Assembly: GCF_905147365.1 (NCBI RefSeq)
Contig: NC_056409.1
Coordinates: forward strand, 15,505,001-15,569,000
Source of the DNA: Aricia agestis
Lineage: Eukaryota; Arthropoda; Insecta; Lepidoptera; Lycaenidae
Length of the DNA stretch: 64,000 nucleotides
Reading direction: 5' to 3'
In this document: positions 1-12,931 of the stretch, piece by piece
Layout of the letters: every line of letters begins with the position of its first letter
How positions within the stretch are numbered: position 1 is the stretch's first letter
Translations under genes and position numbers: made by a program
The notes under the pieces: generated by a model
Databases searched by the model: none
What the model was told of the DNA's origin: nothing
The model's input: the letters and a program-made list of their open reading frames with translations, nothing else

Positions 1-741
1 GAACATATCCTTCATCATCTCCCGCAGGGTGCCGTGCAGGCCCTCCTCCTCCTCCACGTCCAGGGACGGCACGAAGTGGATATCTGACGAAATATAATCA
101 CACCAAAAAATTATTATACCTAGAATAGAGAAACAAAGGCCTGAGCATGCGAGATGTCACTATCAGTAACACTGCGTGGTAAAAATTAAATTAAGAAATA
201 TTAAAAAAAAAAACCGCCAAATAACTTTAAAAAGTAATGAAATAATATTTATTACTGACTTTAAGTTTAAATAATTCCTAAGTGTAAAGTGATATTTTAG
301 ACCATAATTGTTGTCAGGGTGTATCGGGGGACCGCTAATGTAGATGTTTGATTTCACGCTGCAACAGCAGCATGCAAAAATTTATTGGTTATCTACGTCT
401 TACTAGTTGTCGCAATTAAAATGAGCCCCAACACGAAACCATTGCTCTAAGTTGGTGAGGAGTTGGGTATCCTATTGATTACCAGGTGATGCTGCAGCAC
501 CAGGTCAACTTTCCATTAATGTGTAATATTCATAAATGTCACGAACTAGAATGCAATAAAGCAGCACCAAACTACTGCAAGATGCTAATCGGCCCTTCAC
601 GAACCAGATGAACCGCGATTTATCAGCACAGAGCAGGCTGATGATGATGAACTATAGCTAAGAACACTCTCAATTAAGTCAGCTTTCAAACAAAAAAAAA
701 CTAGATCAAAATCGGTCCACCCGTTTGGATGCTACGATGCC

Positions 742-779
<38 letters not shown>

Positions 780-3700
780 CGACAGACAGACACGTCAAAC
801 TTATAACACCCCTCTTTTTGTCGGGGGTTAAAAAAGAGACGTATGATACATGACAGCAGAACTTTTTTTGACATCCAGTCGGCACTTATCGGAACGTTGA
901 AAATTTTATCTCATAGAAAGATGCTTGTGTAAGTGTATACGTATTGCGTACATATATTTTTACATACAGATGTAAATCAATTTTGGTTTCGTTTGACAGC
1001 TCGAGATTGTTGCTCTATTTCGCTAGGTAGGTATATTAGCTTTATGAATCACACAGACAGTAAATTACTCAGAAGGCGCGTTCTCTACTTTGACAGAGCG
1101 CAAGACCGTCTTCGACCTAATAACAACACGGTTGATGGTTCTCGACTATGATTTCTTTCGGAGTAGGGTTTTATAAGCTGGTCATCGTACAAGTAGAATT
1201 AGATACTATCTAATCCAGGGGTTCCCAAACTGTGCGCCGTGGAAAGGCAAGAGGGCGGCACCCCTCTTGCCTTTCCACCGTGAGTCGATCCTCCATCATT
1301 ATTCATTATCCATATTCCATAACCACAAATATTATAAAATAAAATTACTTATTATAATATTATGAATAATACAAAGAAGGCAGATGATTGGCAAAATATT
1401 TGTTTATTATTATTTACTTGCTTAACTATAATCATTATAGGTGTTTATTAGGGTGGAGCGATAATGTATGAAGATTTTTTTTTTAATGGCATAGCAATAG
1501 AAAGTTGCTCTTTAATGAGTAAATTCTGCATACAAAATATAGTTTACTGCATAGAAAATTCGAAAAATACGATTATTTTGAAAACAGCGGTTTAGTTTTG
1601 ACAAAAAGTATTTTTCTATATTTACTGTTCCTTGTTAAAAAAAAACTACATTGTAATACGTTAAATAAAAGCCTGATGCCTTAGCCAAGACCTTTTCTTT
1701 ATCGCTTTTCTATAGAATCGCCGATCAAAATGTATGGAATTGACTTAAAAATTCGCGAATATGACGTTGACGTTCGACTCGTCTAATGTCAATTCTATAC
1801 ATTTTGATCGACGATTCTATAAAGAATCGATAAAGAAAAGGTCTTGACTACAGGCTCTGGTTAGTGGTATCAATGTTTTATCGAGAAAATTTAAATATTT
1901 ATGATATATTATCAATGAATGATCATCAGAAAAAAGGAGATTGTTTGGTATTAAATTGTTTTTTTAGAATAGAATAGAATAGAATATACTTTATTGTGCA
2001 CACAGTTACAATAACAACACACATAGGTATAACAGAAACACATAAAATGACGAGTACACAAAGGCGGTCTTATTACTAAATAGCAATTTCTTCCAGACAA
2101 CCTTTGGAAGTAAGGACACAAAAAGCTGCTAGAGAAAGGGCGTTGTGCTTAAAGTATATTATTATTTAATTATTACAATAACCTCTAAAAGTAAAACTTA
2201 AATACTTAACATTAATACATTAAATATACTTAAATGAAATAAATACGACATACATAATACATAGGTAATATTATGCAATACTACATACAAAATACAATAA
2301 AATAAATATTTTATCAGCGATATATACTTTATATTATAATATAATACATATAATACATAAATAAATACTATTTAATACATACACATACAATAATGTACAG
2401 TACTGTTATAGGTGTACTTTATTAAAGTAAATTATATATACATAATATAATGTCATGCCATGCTATGAACACATATTGAGGTAGTATTCCTTAAGGGAGG
2501 ACTTAAATGTATTTAAAGTTTTAGAGAGTCTCACCCTGGTAGGGAGGGAGTTCCAGAGTAGAACAGACTGTACGGAGTAAGAAGAATGGAAATATTTTGT
2601 GTGGTGGATCGGGATATCAAGAAGGAGATTTTTAGATGAATGTAGCACCTGTCTGTCGGGTAGGCGGAAGTTAAAGGAATCCTTCAGGTATTTTGGGTTG
2701 TGAGGATCAAATAGGATGGTGTAGAGGAAGGAAAGTGCCCGGGCATTGCGTCGAAGGTGGATTGGTAACCATTTTAGTTTATTGCGGAACTCAGATATGC
2801 GATCAAACTTCCGCAAGCCAAAAACGAACCTGATTGACAGATTCTGAAGGCGCTCAAGTTTGTTGAGTTGGTCTTCGGTCAGGTTGATGAAGCAGGCATC
2901 TGCATAGTCGAGGAGGGACAGAAATAGCGATTCCGCTAAGGCTACTTTAGTAGGCACTGGCAGTAAATACCGAAGCCGCTTTAGGGAATGCCACGTTGAG
3001 TACACCTTCCTACTAATCTCCTTCAGTTGATATGACCAGGAAAGATGCTCATCAAAGTGAACGCCGAGATTCTTGACAACCTTACTGTATGGTATAATTA
3101 CACCGTTAATAGACACCGAGGGAAGAGTGGCCCAGTCAATTCTTGATACGAGCCCCGGACTGCCAAGTATTATTAACTGAGATTTATCAGGGTTAATCAG
3201 AAGTCCATGTTCTCTGCTCCAGTTACATATAATTGATAAGTCTCGGTTAATAACATCCACGGCTGCAGGTAACGCATCAAGAGTTGACTGGGTATATATT
3301 TGAAGATCGTCTGCGTATAAATGGAAATGGGCAAAAATAAACAAGGTAATAAAATTAATGAAAAGCGCAAAGAGTAATGGGGAAAGGACACCACCTTGAG
3401 GAACACCGGCACTAGTGTTGGTCCAGTCTGAAAAGGATTCCGAAGTTTTAACTCTCTGCCGACGACCCCCAAGGTAACTCCGGAGTAGTTGGATTACAGA
3501 GGGTGCAAAGTTAAGAGTCGCTAGCAAAGCAATAAGTACATCATGGTCGATAGAATTGAATGCGTTACTAAAATCAAGTAAAGTTAGAATAGTAAGCATC
3601 TTATTATCCATACCAGCTCGAATGTCATCTGCCACCTTTACTAGGGCCGAAGTGGTACTATGACCTTTACGAAATCCGGACTGGTAGGCACTAAGGAGGT

Positions 3701-6700
3701 GATTATCGGTAACATGTTTTGTAAGTTGGTGATGTAAGAGTCGCTCCAGAACTTTTGATAGGAAAGGAAGGATGGATATTGGACGAAAATCAGTGACAAC
3801 TTTAGGACGAGTGGATTTTGGTAAGGGGATAATGTGGGCAGATTTCCAAGTATCAGGAAAGGAACAAGTTGATATACAATAATTAAAAATATGCAAAAGG
3901 ACGGGTGAAATTATGTCTAGGATTGGGATGATCATTCTGCGACTGACCCCATCATCACCAACTGAACTCGAAGTTATCGCCATGACGTGTCTCTTAACTT
4001 CGCACTCTGTAAATAGGACAAAGCGGAACTGCTCAGAGTTGGAGATCTGCATAAGAGAAATTTTATTTAGGGTTTGTAATTTTACAACTGGGTCTAAGTT
4101 AGAAGTAAAAGAGAAGTGTCTATTAATTATGTTTACATCAATATTACAGGAGTTATCTGAGTTGTTATTTTTGCCAATACCCAGGGACTTCAGAAACTTC
4201 CACGTTTTCGCGGGGTCACCATTCTCGATGGATGAATGTATATGTCGACGCTGAGCATCGCGACACAAAGTGTTGCACTTGTTTCGCAGTTTAATATACC
4301 TATCGCGATGCTCAATAGTATTAGTTTTTTTATATTTTGCTTTAGCAGCGTGTTTGGCGTTGATAAGAGATCTAATACCATCTGTCAGCCATGGAGCCGG
4401 GAGATGTTTAATCCTAACTGGTTTTATAGGAGCGTGTTTGTCATACAACGACCTTAGTAGGCTATTAAACATCTCTACCTTGGTATCAGCCGATTCTGAT
4501 GCGTAAAGTGCTGACCAATCTATGTTGAGAGTGTCTTCCCTCAGACTATCAACATTCAAGGAGGAAAAGTTCCGTTGGAAAAGTACTTTACGTTTTCTCT
4601 TAGGTACGCGAACATTAAAAGCTACATAAATTAAATCATGGTAAGAGAACATTTCGGCTGAACTCTGGCCATGTTTGGCCATGTTTATTTCACAATTAGG
4701 CATTTCAAACAAAAAAATGCTTTAACAGTTTGTTAATTACTTCTTTCATAAAACGAATAACATCTCCTTTGAAAATATATTCCCAACTGTACCATCACAG
4801 CCACCTTGTCTGCCATCAAAATAAATTCTGCGTATACTTTTACATTTGCGATCTGCATCGTGTGTGCTGATCTGTTTTTCATAATATCTCATCGCATTTT
4901 TAACGATCAGTGACAGCACTAGAATCCTTTGATATAATAGTACCAACAATCAACATCTTTTAACACAGATAAAGAAACAGCTAAAGCTATAATAGCAGCT
5001 GCTCTGTCAGAGACTCAGGTACGATCGCATACGTGAGCTAATGATGGAAATTTGAATCTCTTTTTCTTGGGTGGCTGACCAGCTACTTATTTTGGCGATT
5101 GATTAGCTTGTAGAAGCTACAAGAAGAAGCTACAATCGCTGGAACTCGTTCTTTCGGTTGTTAAGTCATCATGCAAAGAACGAGAACAAGACGTCTGGTT
5201 AGGATCCATTATCTCTTTGTTCGAAGTCATTCTTTGTCTTCTATTTTTATTTTCTTCATATTTTTTAGTCGCATTTAAATCTACACGGCCTATCATCATT
5301 TTTCTTGCAGTTCTTTAATCAAGTAAATAATATAGGTACTTACTTACTTATTTTTTTGGGAAGCGACGCTTTTCGCCAGATATGTAAAATTTCCGTAGCC
5401 AGTCTTTGGGATACATCATGAACTGTCGGCTCTTTTGTTGTTTTGTCCAGCTTTGATTCATATTAATTAATAATTATATAATTTTTATAACAGAAATATG
5501 AGTTGGTAGATGAGAAACTAGTAACTTCTTCGCTAAACCAAAAACGGGATAACATGTCTCTTTTCGTGTTTTGACGACATATTATGAATGTAATAAAGAG
5601 AAAGACTAGGTATAGAGTATATCGAAAATAGTATTTTATCAACAATAAGTGAACAGGAATTTTAAAATATTACTTGCAGGAGTTTATTTACTTGTGGGTA
5701 GTGCTTAAAATCACTGTTTCTCACAAGCAGAATTACAATAATAGCGCGCACTTTATGGCGTTCAGACAACGATTGAAAAGTGCAATGAAATCACCTCTCC
5801 TGCCTCAATCTCCCCATCTATCTGAGCAATATTCAAGCTTAAACAGTTACAAACGTAACGGAATACACAGAATATAATTCAGCGTTAATTTGGCAATATT
5901 AGAAGTTGGTAGTTTTTGACAAAGTTTTTCGAATTTCTCTAAAGTTCATGACGTTGGGGGCACCTCTAAATTTATTATGATCTAAATAAAATTTTGTACG
6001 TATATTTGTGAACAGTAACAGCAACTTTTTATAGGTATGCCGAAATTACTATACCAAAATTCCAAAAAAAAACATTTTTCGCTCCACCCTAGTGTTTATG
6101 TATCTTTTTGTAATAGCTCTAGGTACAGAAGGGCGCCGTGACAAAATATTGACTTGTAAGTGCGCCGCAGGCTGAAAAAGATTGGGAACCCCTGATCTAA
6201 TCTATCGATCTAAACGAAGACAAGTAGAATAGATAGTACGATCTATTCTACTCGTGTTTTGCACTAGCGCACGAATATTACCTGGGTCCCTCAATTCCGC
6301 CACAATCTCCATGAAAGCGACTTGCGGCCCCTTCTCCAAATCAGTTTGTTTCTCAAATAGATCCAAGCTAGTTTTTATTGCTTTCATCACTTGCTTAGAA
6401 ACCTAAAAATTAAATGTGTGTTGTCAAACTTTACGATTAGGTATTTATTATATTGTACGGTATTCCCGTAAACGCTTGTTATTTTCACTTTTTATAATTA
6501 TAAGAAGAATTTAGCTTATTGATCGCATTACTACTTAAAGTACTAGTAAAAGGCAATTCTAACATGGTATCAGCCCCAATTTCTCCTCATAGATGGCATT
6601 GCCACACGTGAGAACGTGGTATTTCTCCGGTCGAGCCGGCCCATTCGTGCCGAAGCATGGTTCTCCCACGTATATGTTGGAATTCCCGAACGCTTACTTT

Positions 6701-9700
6701 GACACGTATACGTTACCTCGTACGTACGTTATCCCCTACGTAAATATTTTAATAGTCTTTCCCCACGTTCCATTTGATGTTAAAAACGATCAAAACGCTC
6801 AAAATGCCTCCTATTTTGTGCGTTTTGATAATTTTTAACATCAAATGGAACTCGGGGTATGTATAAAGAATGCTAAAGAGACAATTACCAGCGAGTCGAT
6901 GTACTGTACGTATGCGGGCCAGCGCTCCTCACGGAACGCCTGCTGCTCCAGCTCCCGCCGCTCCTCCTCGATGTCCGCCAACTCCTCCGGGTCCAACTCC
7001 TCCGGGTCCAACTCCTCCTCCTCCACTAGCGACTCTACTTCCTCGCCTACATAGTAAAAATAAATAATTGTAGAAACAAACCAGAAGGCACGTATCTATC
7101 ATACCGCATTAATACTTATAATCACACCAACAAATTACTTACCATATGTATATTAGATAATATATTAATATTTTTAAATAATAAGAGAATTGTCTGTCCT
7201 GTCCTGTCTATACGGGGTCTACATACGAGGGCTGCTATTTATGTATCCGGAATTAAAAAAAGAACCAAACATATCATTTAATATGGTTTTATTGCTTTTC
7301 AAAATATTCGCCGCGATGATCGACATACTTTTGCATACGCTGGAACCAATTTTCATAGCACTTTTTCCATTCTGATTGAGGTATCTCCAAAACGTGCATT
7401 TTGAACGCATCAACAGCCTCTTCGCGGCTCGAAAAACGTTGACCACGTAATTTGTTCTTCGCGTATGGAAATAAAAAGAAATCGTTAGGTGCCAAATCAG
7501 GGCTGTACGGCGGATGACCAGTCAATTCGATCTTTTGACCCTCCAAAAACTGAGTTGTTTCAGCTGAGGTGTGACAGCTAGCATTGTCGTGATGTAATAT
7601 GATTCTGCGTTGTCGGTTGTCCTTTCTTATTTCTTCAAAGACTTCTGGTAAACAAATGGTCGTATTCCATTCAGAATTAACCGTTTTACGATTCTCTAAT
7701 GGCACTGTAGCCACATGTCCATTAATTCCAAAAAAACAGGCGACCATTTGCTTCAAAGTACTTTTTGCACGAGTAACTTTTGTTGGTTTCGGCTCATCTT
7801 GGAACACCCACACCGTTGACTGTTGTTTAGTTTCGGGGTCATATGCATAGATCCAAGATTCATCACCTGTGTAGATATTATAAACGGCTTTTGACGTACC
7901 ACGGTTGTATTTTTTTATCATTTTTTTGCACCAATCGACACGAGCCCGTTTTTGATCGATTGTCAAGTTGTGCGGAATCCAACGCGAACATATTTTTTTT
8001 ACAGCCAAATGTTCGTGTAATATCTTATGTATGCTCGTCATACTTATGCCTAAGGACGCCTCTATCTCGCGATATGTAACATGACGATCACGCATTATTA
8101 GTTCCCGCACAGCATCTATATTTTGTGGGACAACAGCTGTTTTTGGGCGACCTTCTTTATTTTCATCCGTGAGCGTAGACCGCCCACGATTAAACTCACT
8201 GTACCAGTGATAAACAGTGGTTTTTGATGGTGCTTCATCTCCAAAAGTTGCGGTGAGTTGAATAAAGCACTGTTGTTGATTTAGCCCACGCCGAAAATCG
8301 TAGTAAATCATTGCACGAAAATGTTCACGCGTTAAATCCATGGCAAATGAAGACACGCAATTTTCAAAATGACGCCACAATGGAAAAATAATTGACAGTC
8401 ACATGAAACAAAATGTATTCTTCAACCAAAGAGTTCTATTTTCAAATGTAATTACTTTTATATATTGTTCTTGTAAGTGGCCAGTTCCGGATACATAAAT
8501 AGCAGCCCTCGTAGGTTTTCTGCGATTCGGTAAATGGCAGAAATTACGTTTCGTTCTTTCGCTCATCTCGATTCTCCCCAGACCCCATTTTCATATTTTG
8601 TCCATTCATATTAGAAAAAAAACATCTTATGCTACCACTATAAAGAATCGTTGACCTTTCTCCCTGCGTTCCTGTCGTTCCCGTCTCGCGGCCTCCTTCT
8701 CCTCCTGCCTGAGTCGGCGGGCCTCGCGCCGCTCGAACTTGGCCTGCTCGAGTTCGGCCTTCTGTCTAGCTCGCTCCTCCCGCGCCAGCCGCTTCGTCTC
8801 TCTCGCTTCTTCCAGCTCCTGCAACCTCTTGGCACGCGCCGCCTTCTCATCGTCGTCCAAAGTCGACTCATCCACCTCCTCTTCCTCTATCTCCTCCTCA
8901 TCCGACTGAGCATGAAATAAAGTTATTTAATGAAACTGAAATACTCTTAATACGCCTTTAAGTACATACTAATTTATTGCCTTCTAAGCAATACTGTTAC
9001 TTGTCAGCTTAGATTTAATTTGTTTATTACCTCTTCCTCCTCTTGAATATTGAAGAAGAGCTTGTAGTTGTCTTTTAAAACTTGAACAAATTCATCGTGG
9101 CTCTTAATTATGTCCTGACGCCTGAAAATAAAGTAACTAGTTTCTCACTGGGCTCTTTAAAATTTTCTGTAACTGGATAGGCTGTACTGTGTGTAATAAG
9201 ATTTTTATTTAAATTTACAGCACAAGAATTTTAATTCCAATATATTTCTAAATAAAACTTTCTTTTCTCCAGAAGAGTGTGCCACCAAACCTTTTGAGCA
9301 GTCTCGGTTTCCTCTCTTTAATGGCCAACAGCTCCATCTTGTCGGGGTTGTATTTCCTGTCGTAGAGCGGTTTGTCGCCCCACGCGGCCATATTCTGCAG
9401 GCCCGTCCTCACGTTGTTCTGAGCCGCCAGCACTCGCTCCTGCAGCGTGTTGATCGCGGCGTACACCTCGCCCATCCACTCCGCGACTGAAATGATCAAA
9501 GAATTATGAGACTAGATGCAGTAGTTTACACAAGAAATTTTGAAATAATATTATTTCATGATTCATTTACACTTATTTCAAAATATAGCCTATAGGGACA
9601 ATCTCTAAATCTTACGAGTATTATATATAAAATTCTCGTATCACAATGTTAGGCCACGTACTTCTCCGAAACGGCTTTACTGAATTTAACCAAATTTTAT

Positions 9701-12700
9701 ATGCATATTCAGTGGGTCTGAGAATCGGCTACTGGGTACTTTTTATAATAAGTGCATTTGTTTAATAAATAAATTATTACAACTCGAGACTGACGGCGAC
9801 CATTGTTTGTGCGACGGGATAGCGATGGACGTTGCAATGGTGACATACTTATTTAGTCACTTCAATAAAATAATACGGGAGAAATAATTTATATGGCAAA
9901 AAAACGTTTGCCGGGACAGCTAGTCTTAATATAAACATCTCAAAAACTAAAATCTTACAGTCATCGTTCCAAGTGAGCTCCTCCACGCCCCTGCCGAGTA
10001 GGTCATCAATAGCGGCGATCTCCTTCTCAATGAGCGCGACCTCGGTGTCATGGCTGCCCTCGCGTATGGCGTTGTACCACGCTATCGCACGGTTCAGCCG
10101 GTTCATGTCGTACTACAATTATTAGTTATAATATATATATATATATATATACAGTATTAGAACTAGTTTACATTGACGCATGACAGAGACCAACATGGTA
10201 AATATCCAAGTAGGAGTTCAACGGAAATTACGAATTACACCGCTAGACTGAATTGAAACATGTCTTGTGTCATCTGCTGACACTGGTACACGTTACGATA
10301 TCAATGTAAATCAGCACTATCAAGGTATTTGCATTACGTTAATTTAGAATTACTTAGGGCCTGTTTCACCACTTCCTAATAAGGCTATCCACCAATTAAC
10401 TTGACAGATCAAGTATGGAGAATCTGTCAAAAAAGGTTTGAATAGCCTATTAGGCACTTTATCAGAAAGTGGTGAAACAGGCCATAACAATTTTAAATTA
10501 AGTAATTAGTTTAATAACTAGAAAGTTTTGCAAACCTGTAACTTTTCATTCCTCGCATACAATTCGAGACCTTCCGCAGGTATCCCTTGCTTATCTAAAT
10601 ACTTCATGTATCGAATTTCCCGGAGCAGCATCGCCAACTGAACGAAAAAACACGAGTGAGGATAGTTATTTATGTCATACCAACCATTTACTCCTAGAAT
10701 ATTATGTAAGGAACGATTGACAACGAAGGACAAAGGTTTATGTCAAGCGTAGTGATGGTGGCAGTTCTTGGTGATGGTGGAGGTAGTAGTAGTGACGGTG
10801 GTGATCATCGTGGTTGTAGTGGTGATGAAGTGGTGATGGTGACGGCGTGGTGTTGTTAGCGTAGTGGTAAATATTGGTGGTATACCTCGGGACTGAAGTT
10901 GTTCCTGACGAACTGTCCGTCGCGGTAGATGAGGTTCTTGACGAGATGCTCGCGACATATGGCGGGTACGGTCGCGCTCCACGCCTTGAACTGCCGCTCC
11001 TCCGCCGCGTGCAGGTAGCCCAGCATCTCGTTGTGCTTCGACCGCATGTAGCCCGCGTACTCGCACTCCGTTATGCTATTTTAGGTGAAAAGACCGGCTA
11101 GTGTAAAAGGGATACTGATATTGACGTTTAATTTATCTATCCGAATATACGGATACTGACGTAATTAATCTATCCGAAAATACTTGACTGATACTTGACT
11201 AATAGACAACTTGGCGTAGCTCCAAGGAATTATAATTATTGTCTATGTTGTTGCAGCGGCCGGTGAAGACTGCCACACTTGCCTGACCCTCATCCCCTGA
11301 TTCCTCATTATTCATTATAATATATTTACTTACGGGTCATCAAAAATTATAAAATCTTCCATCGGCAGTAGAATTCTCCTCCTGAGCTTGTGTATCCACC
11401 AGAGCATACCTGCTATGGGCGGCAAATACGAGTCTACCATAGGTCTCTCTGGACTTTTCGATAGTTTCTATAAATAAAATGTTTGATATATAACTAGCAA
11501 TTATTTCATAATAAGTATTTAATACTTTTAATCATTTGAGTACTTACAGCCATTTCATCGTCGAATATTTGCTTTACAGTATCTAGATTTGTATGCATAA
11601 GATCCAACAATCTTGGTAATTTTGGCTTGAGTTCCTTATTTATGATCGGTCGATGGAACAAGTCGCCGATGATTTGGAAGAACTAAAAACAAGGGATTTT
11701 TCAACGTTATGATTTATATCGATCGGTATATCTAATATATTTCTTAACATCACTTGGCAAAAATGAAAAGAGAAGTTTAAGGCTGCGTTTCCACCAGAGC
11801 TGAGCGGAGCTGTGTTGCGAGGAATGTGTTTTTGAGAACTAATAGCATCGCCGCGCGGAACGATGTCATGGCAAAGTCATGTCAATAAAGCGATTCTATT
11901 ATGCGCGACCATACTATCACTAGTCACTACATACCTAGTATAAAACAAAGGCGCTTTTTCTATCCTCATGTCCCTTTGTTCCTTTTAATCTTTAAAACTA
12001 CGCAACGGATTTTGATGCGATTTTCTTTAATAGATAGAGTGATTCAAGAGGAAGGTTTATAAGTACTTATTATATATATTTTGTAGTAATGCTGTTATTT
12101 TTTTGAGGTTTCTTATCTGATATCGTAAATAATTACATTTTTTATGCTTACATTGCAAACGCTGGCTGAACCCTACGAGATTTATCGCCTAATGGTCGAA
12201 ATTCGACTACTACTACTACCTATATTTTGTAAAAAAATATTGACTTTATCAAAATTTTTTTCAACTCTTGTCTCTAGGACTTAGCTGATCTCAGACTGGC
12301 CGTGTAAGCATTGTCTTAGTAAGGTATCTAAAATTAAATAAAAAAACCATAATAACTATAATAACAACCATAAATAAAAGAGTATAATTCGTATGTATAG
12401 GTTTGTCACTCAAAAGTCTGTCATCTTCTTGACTGTGCGTATTGTAGTGTGCTGTGTGTGTAATGTTTTATTTGTTAAAAAAATGTATGATAAAAGCATA
12501 ATTTCAAAATAATATTAGCTCGATGCACTCCTTCACCATATAAATAAAAGAGTATAATTCGTATGTATAGGTTTGTCACTCAAAAGTCTGTCATCTTCTT
12601 GAGTGTGCGTATTGTAGTGTGCTGTGTGTGTAATGTTTTATTTGTTAAAAAAATGTATGATAAAAGCATAATTTCAAAATAATATTAGCTCGATGCACTC

Positions 12701-12836
12701 CTTCACCATATAAGCTATAACTGTGCAAAATTTCATTCACCTACGTTTCCGCATTTTTCGTCAAAAGGGATACAAAGTTTTTGCGCTTGCGTATTAATAT
12801 ATAGATAACGAGCTTTTGCCCGCGGCTTCGCTCGCG

Positions 12837-12931
<95 letters not shown>

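Larger units (their letters stand above)
1216..6194. mobile_element. hAT-like DNA element with 8-bp target duplication, carrying a nested LINE
   Basis: The left end starts caggggttcccaaact and the right end finishes with the imperfect inverse (ttgggaacccctg). Both ends are flanked by the same 8 bp, atctaatc, at 1208-1215 and 6195-6202. An 8-bp duplication and a CAGgGGTTCCCAAACT-type terminus are hallmarks of the hAT superfamily. Subterminal inverted GC-rich blocks (about 1232-1282) are also present. No transposase is recognisable, so it is probably non-autonomous. About 2.7 kb of its interior is a later LINE insertion (about 1966-4715). The element ends 87 bp from the dynein exon at 6282-6402. 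Confidence 0.8.

Noticed and set aside
8627..8875. Independent small charged protein
   Set aside because: It is a dynein exon; the GT donor at 8655-8654 and the phase match to the exon at 6889-7046 show that the last codons before the stop are intronic.
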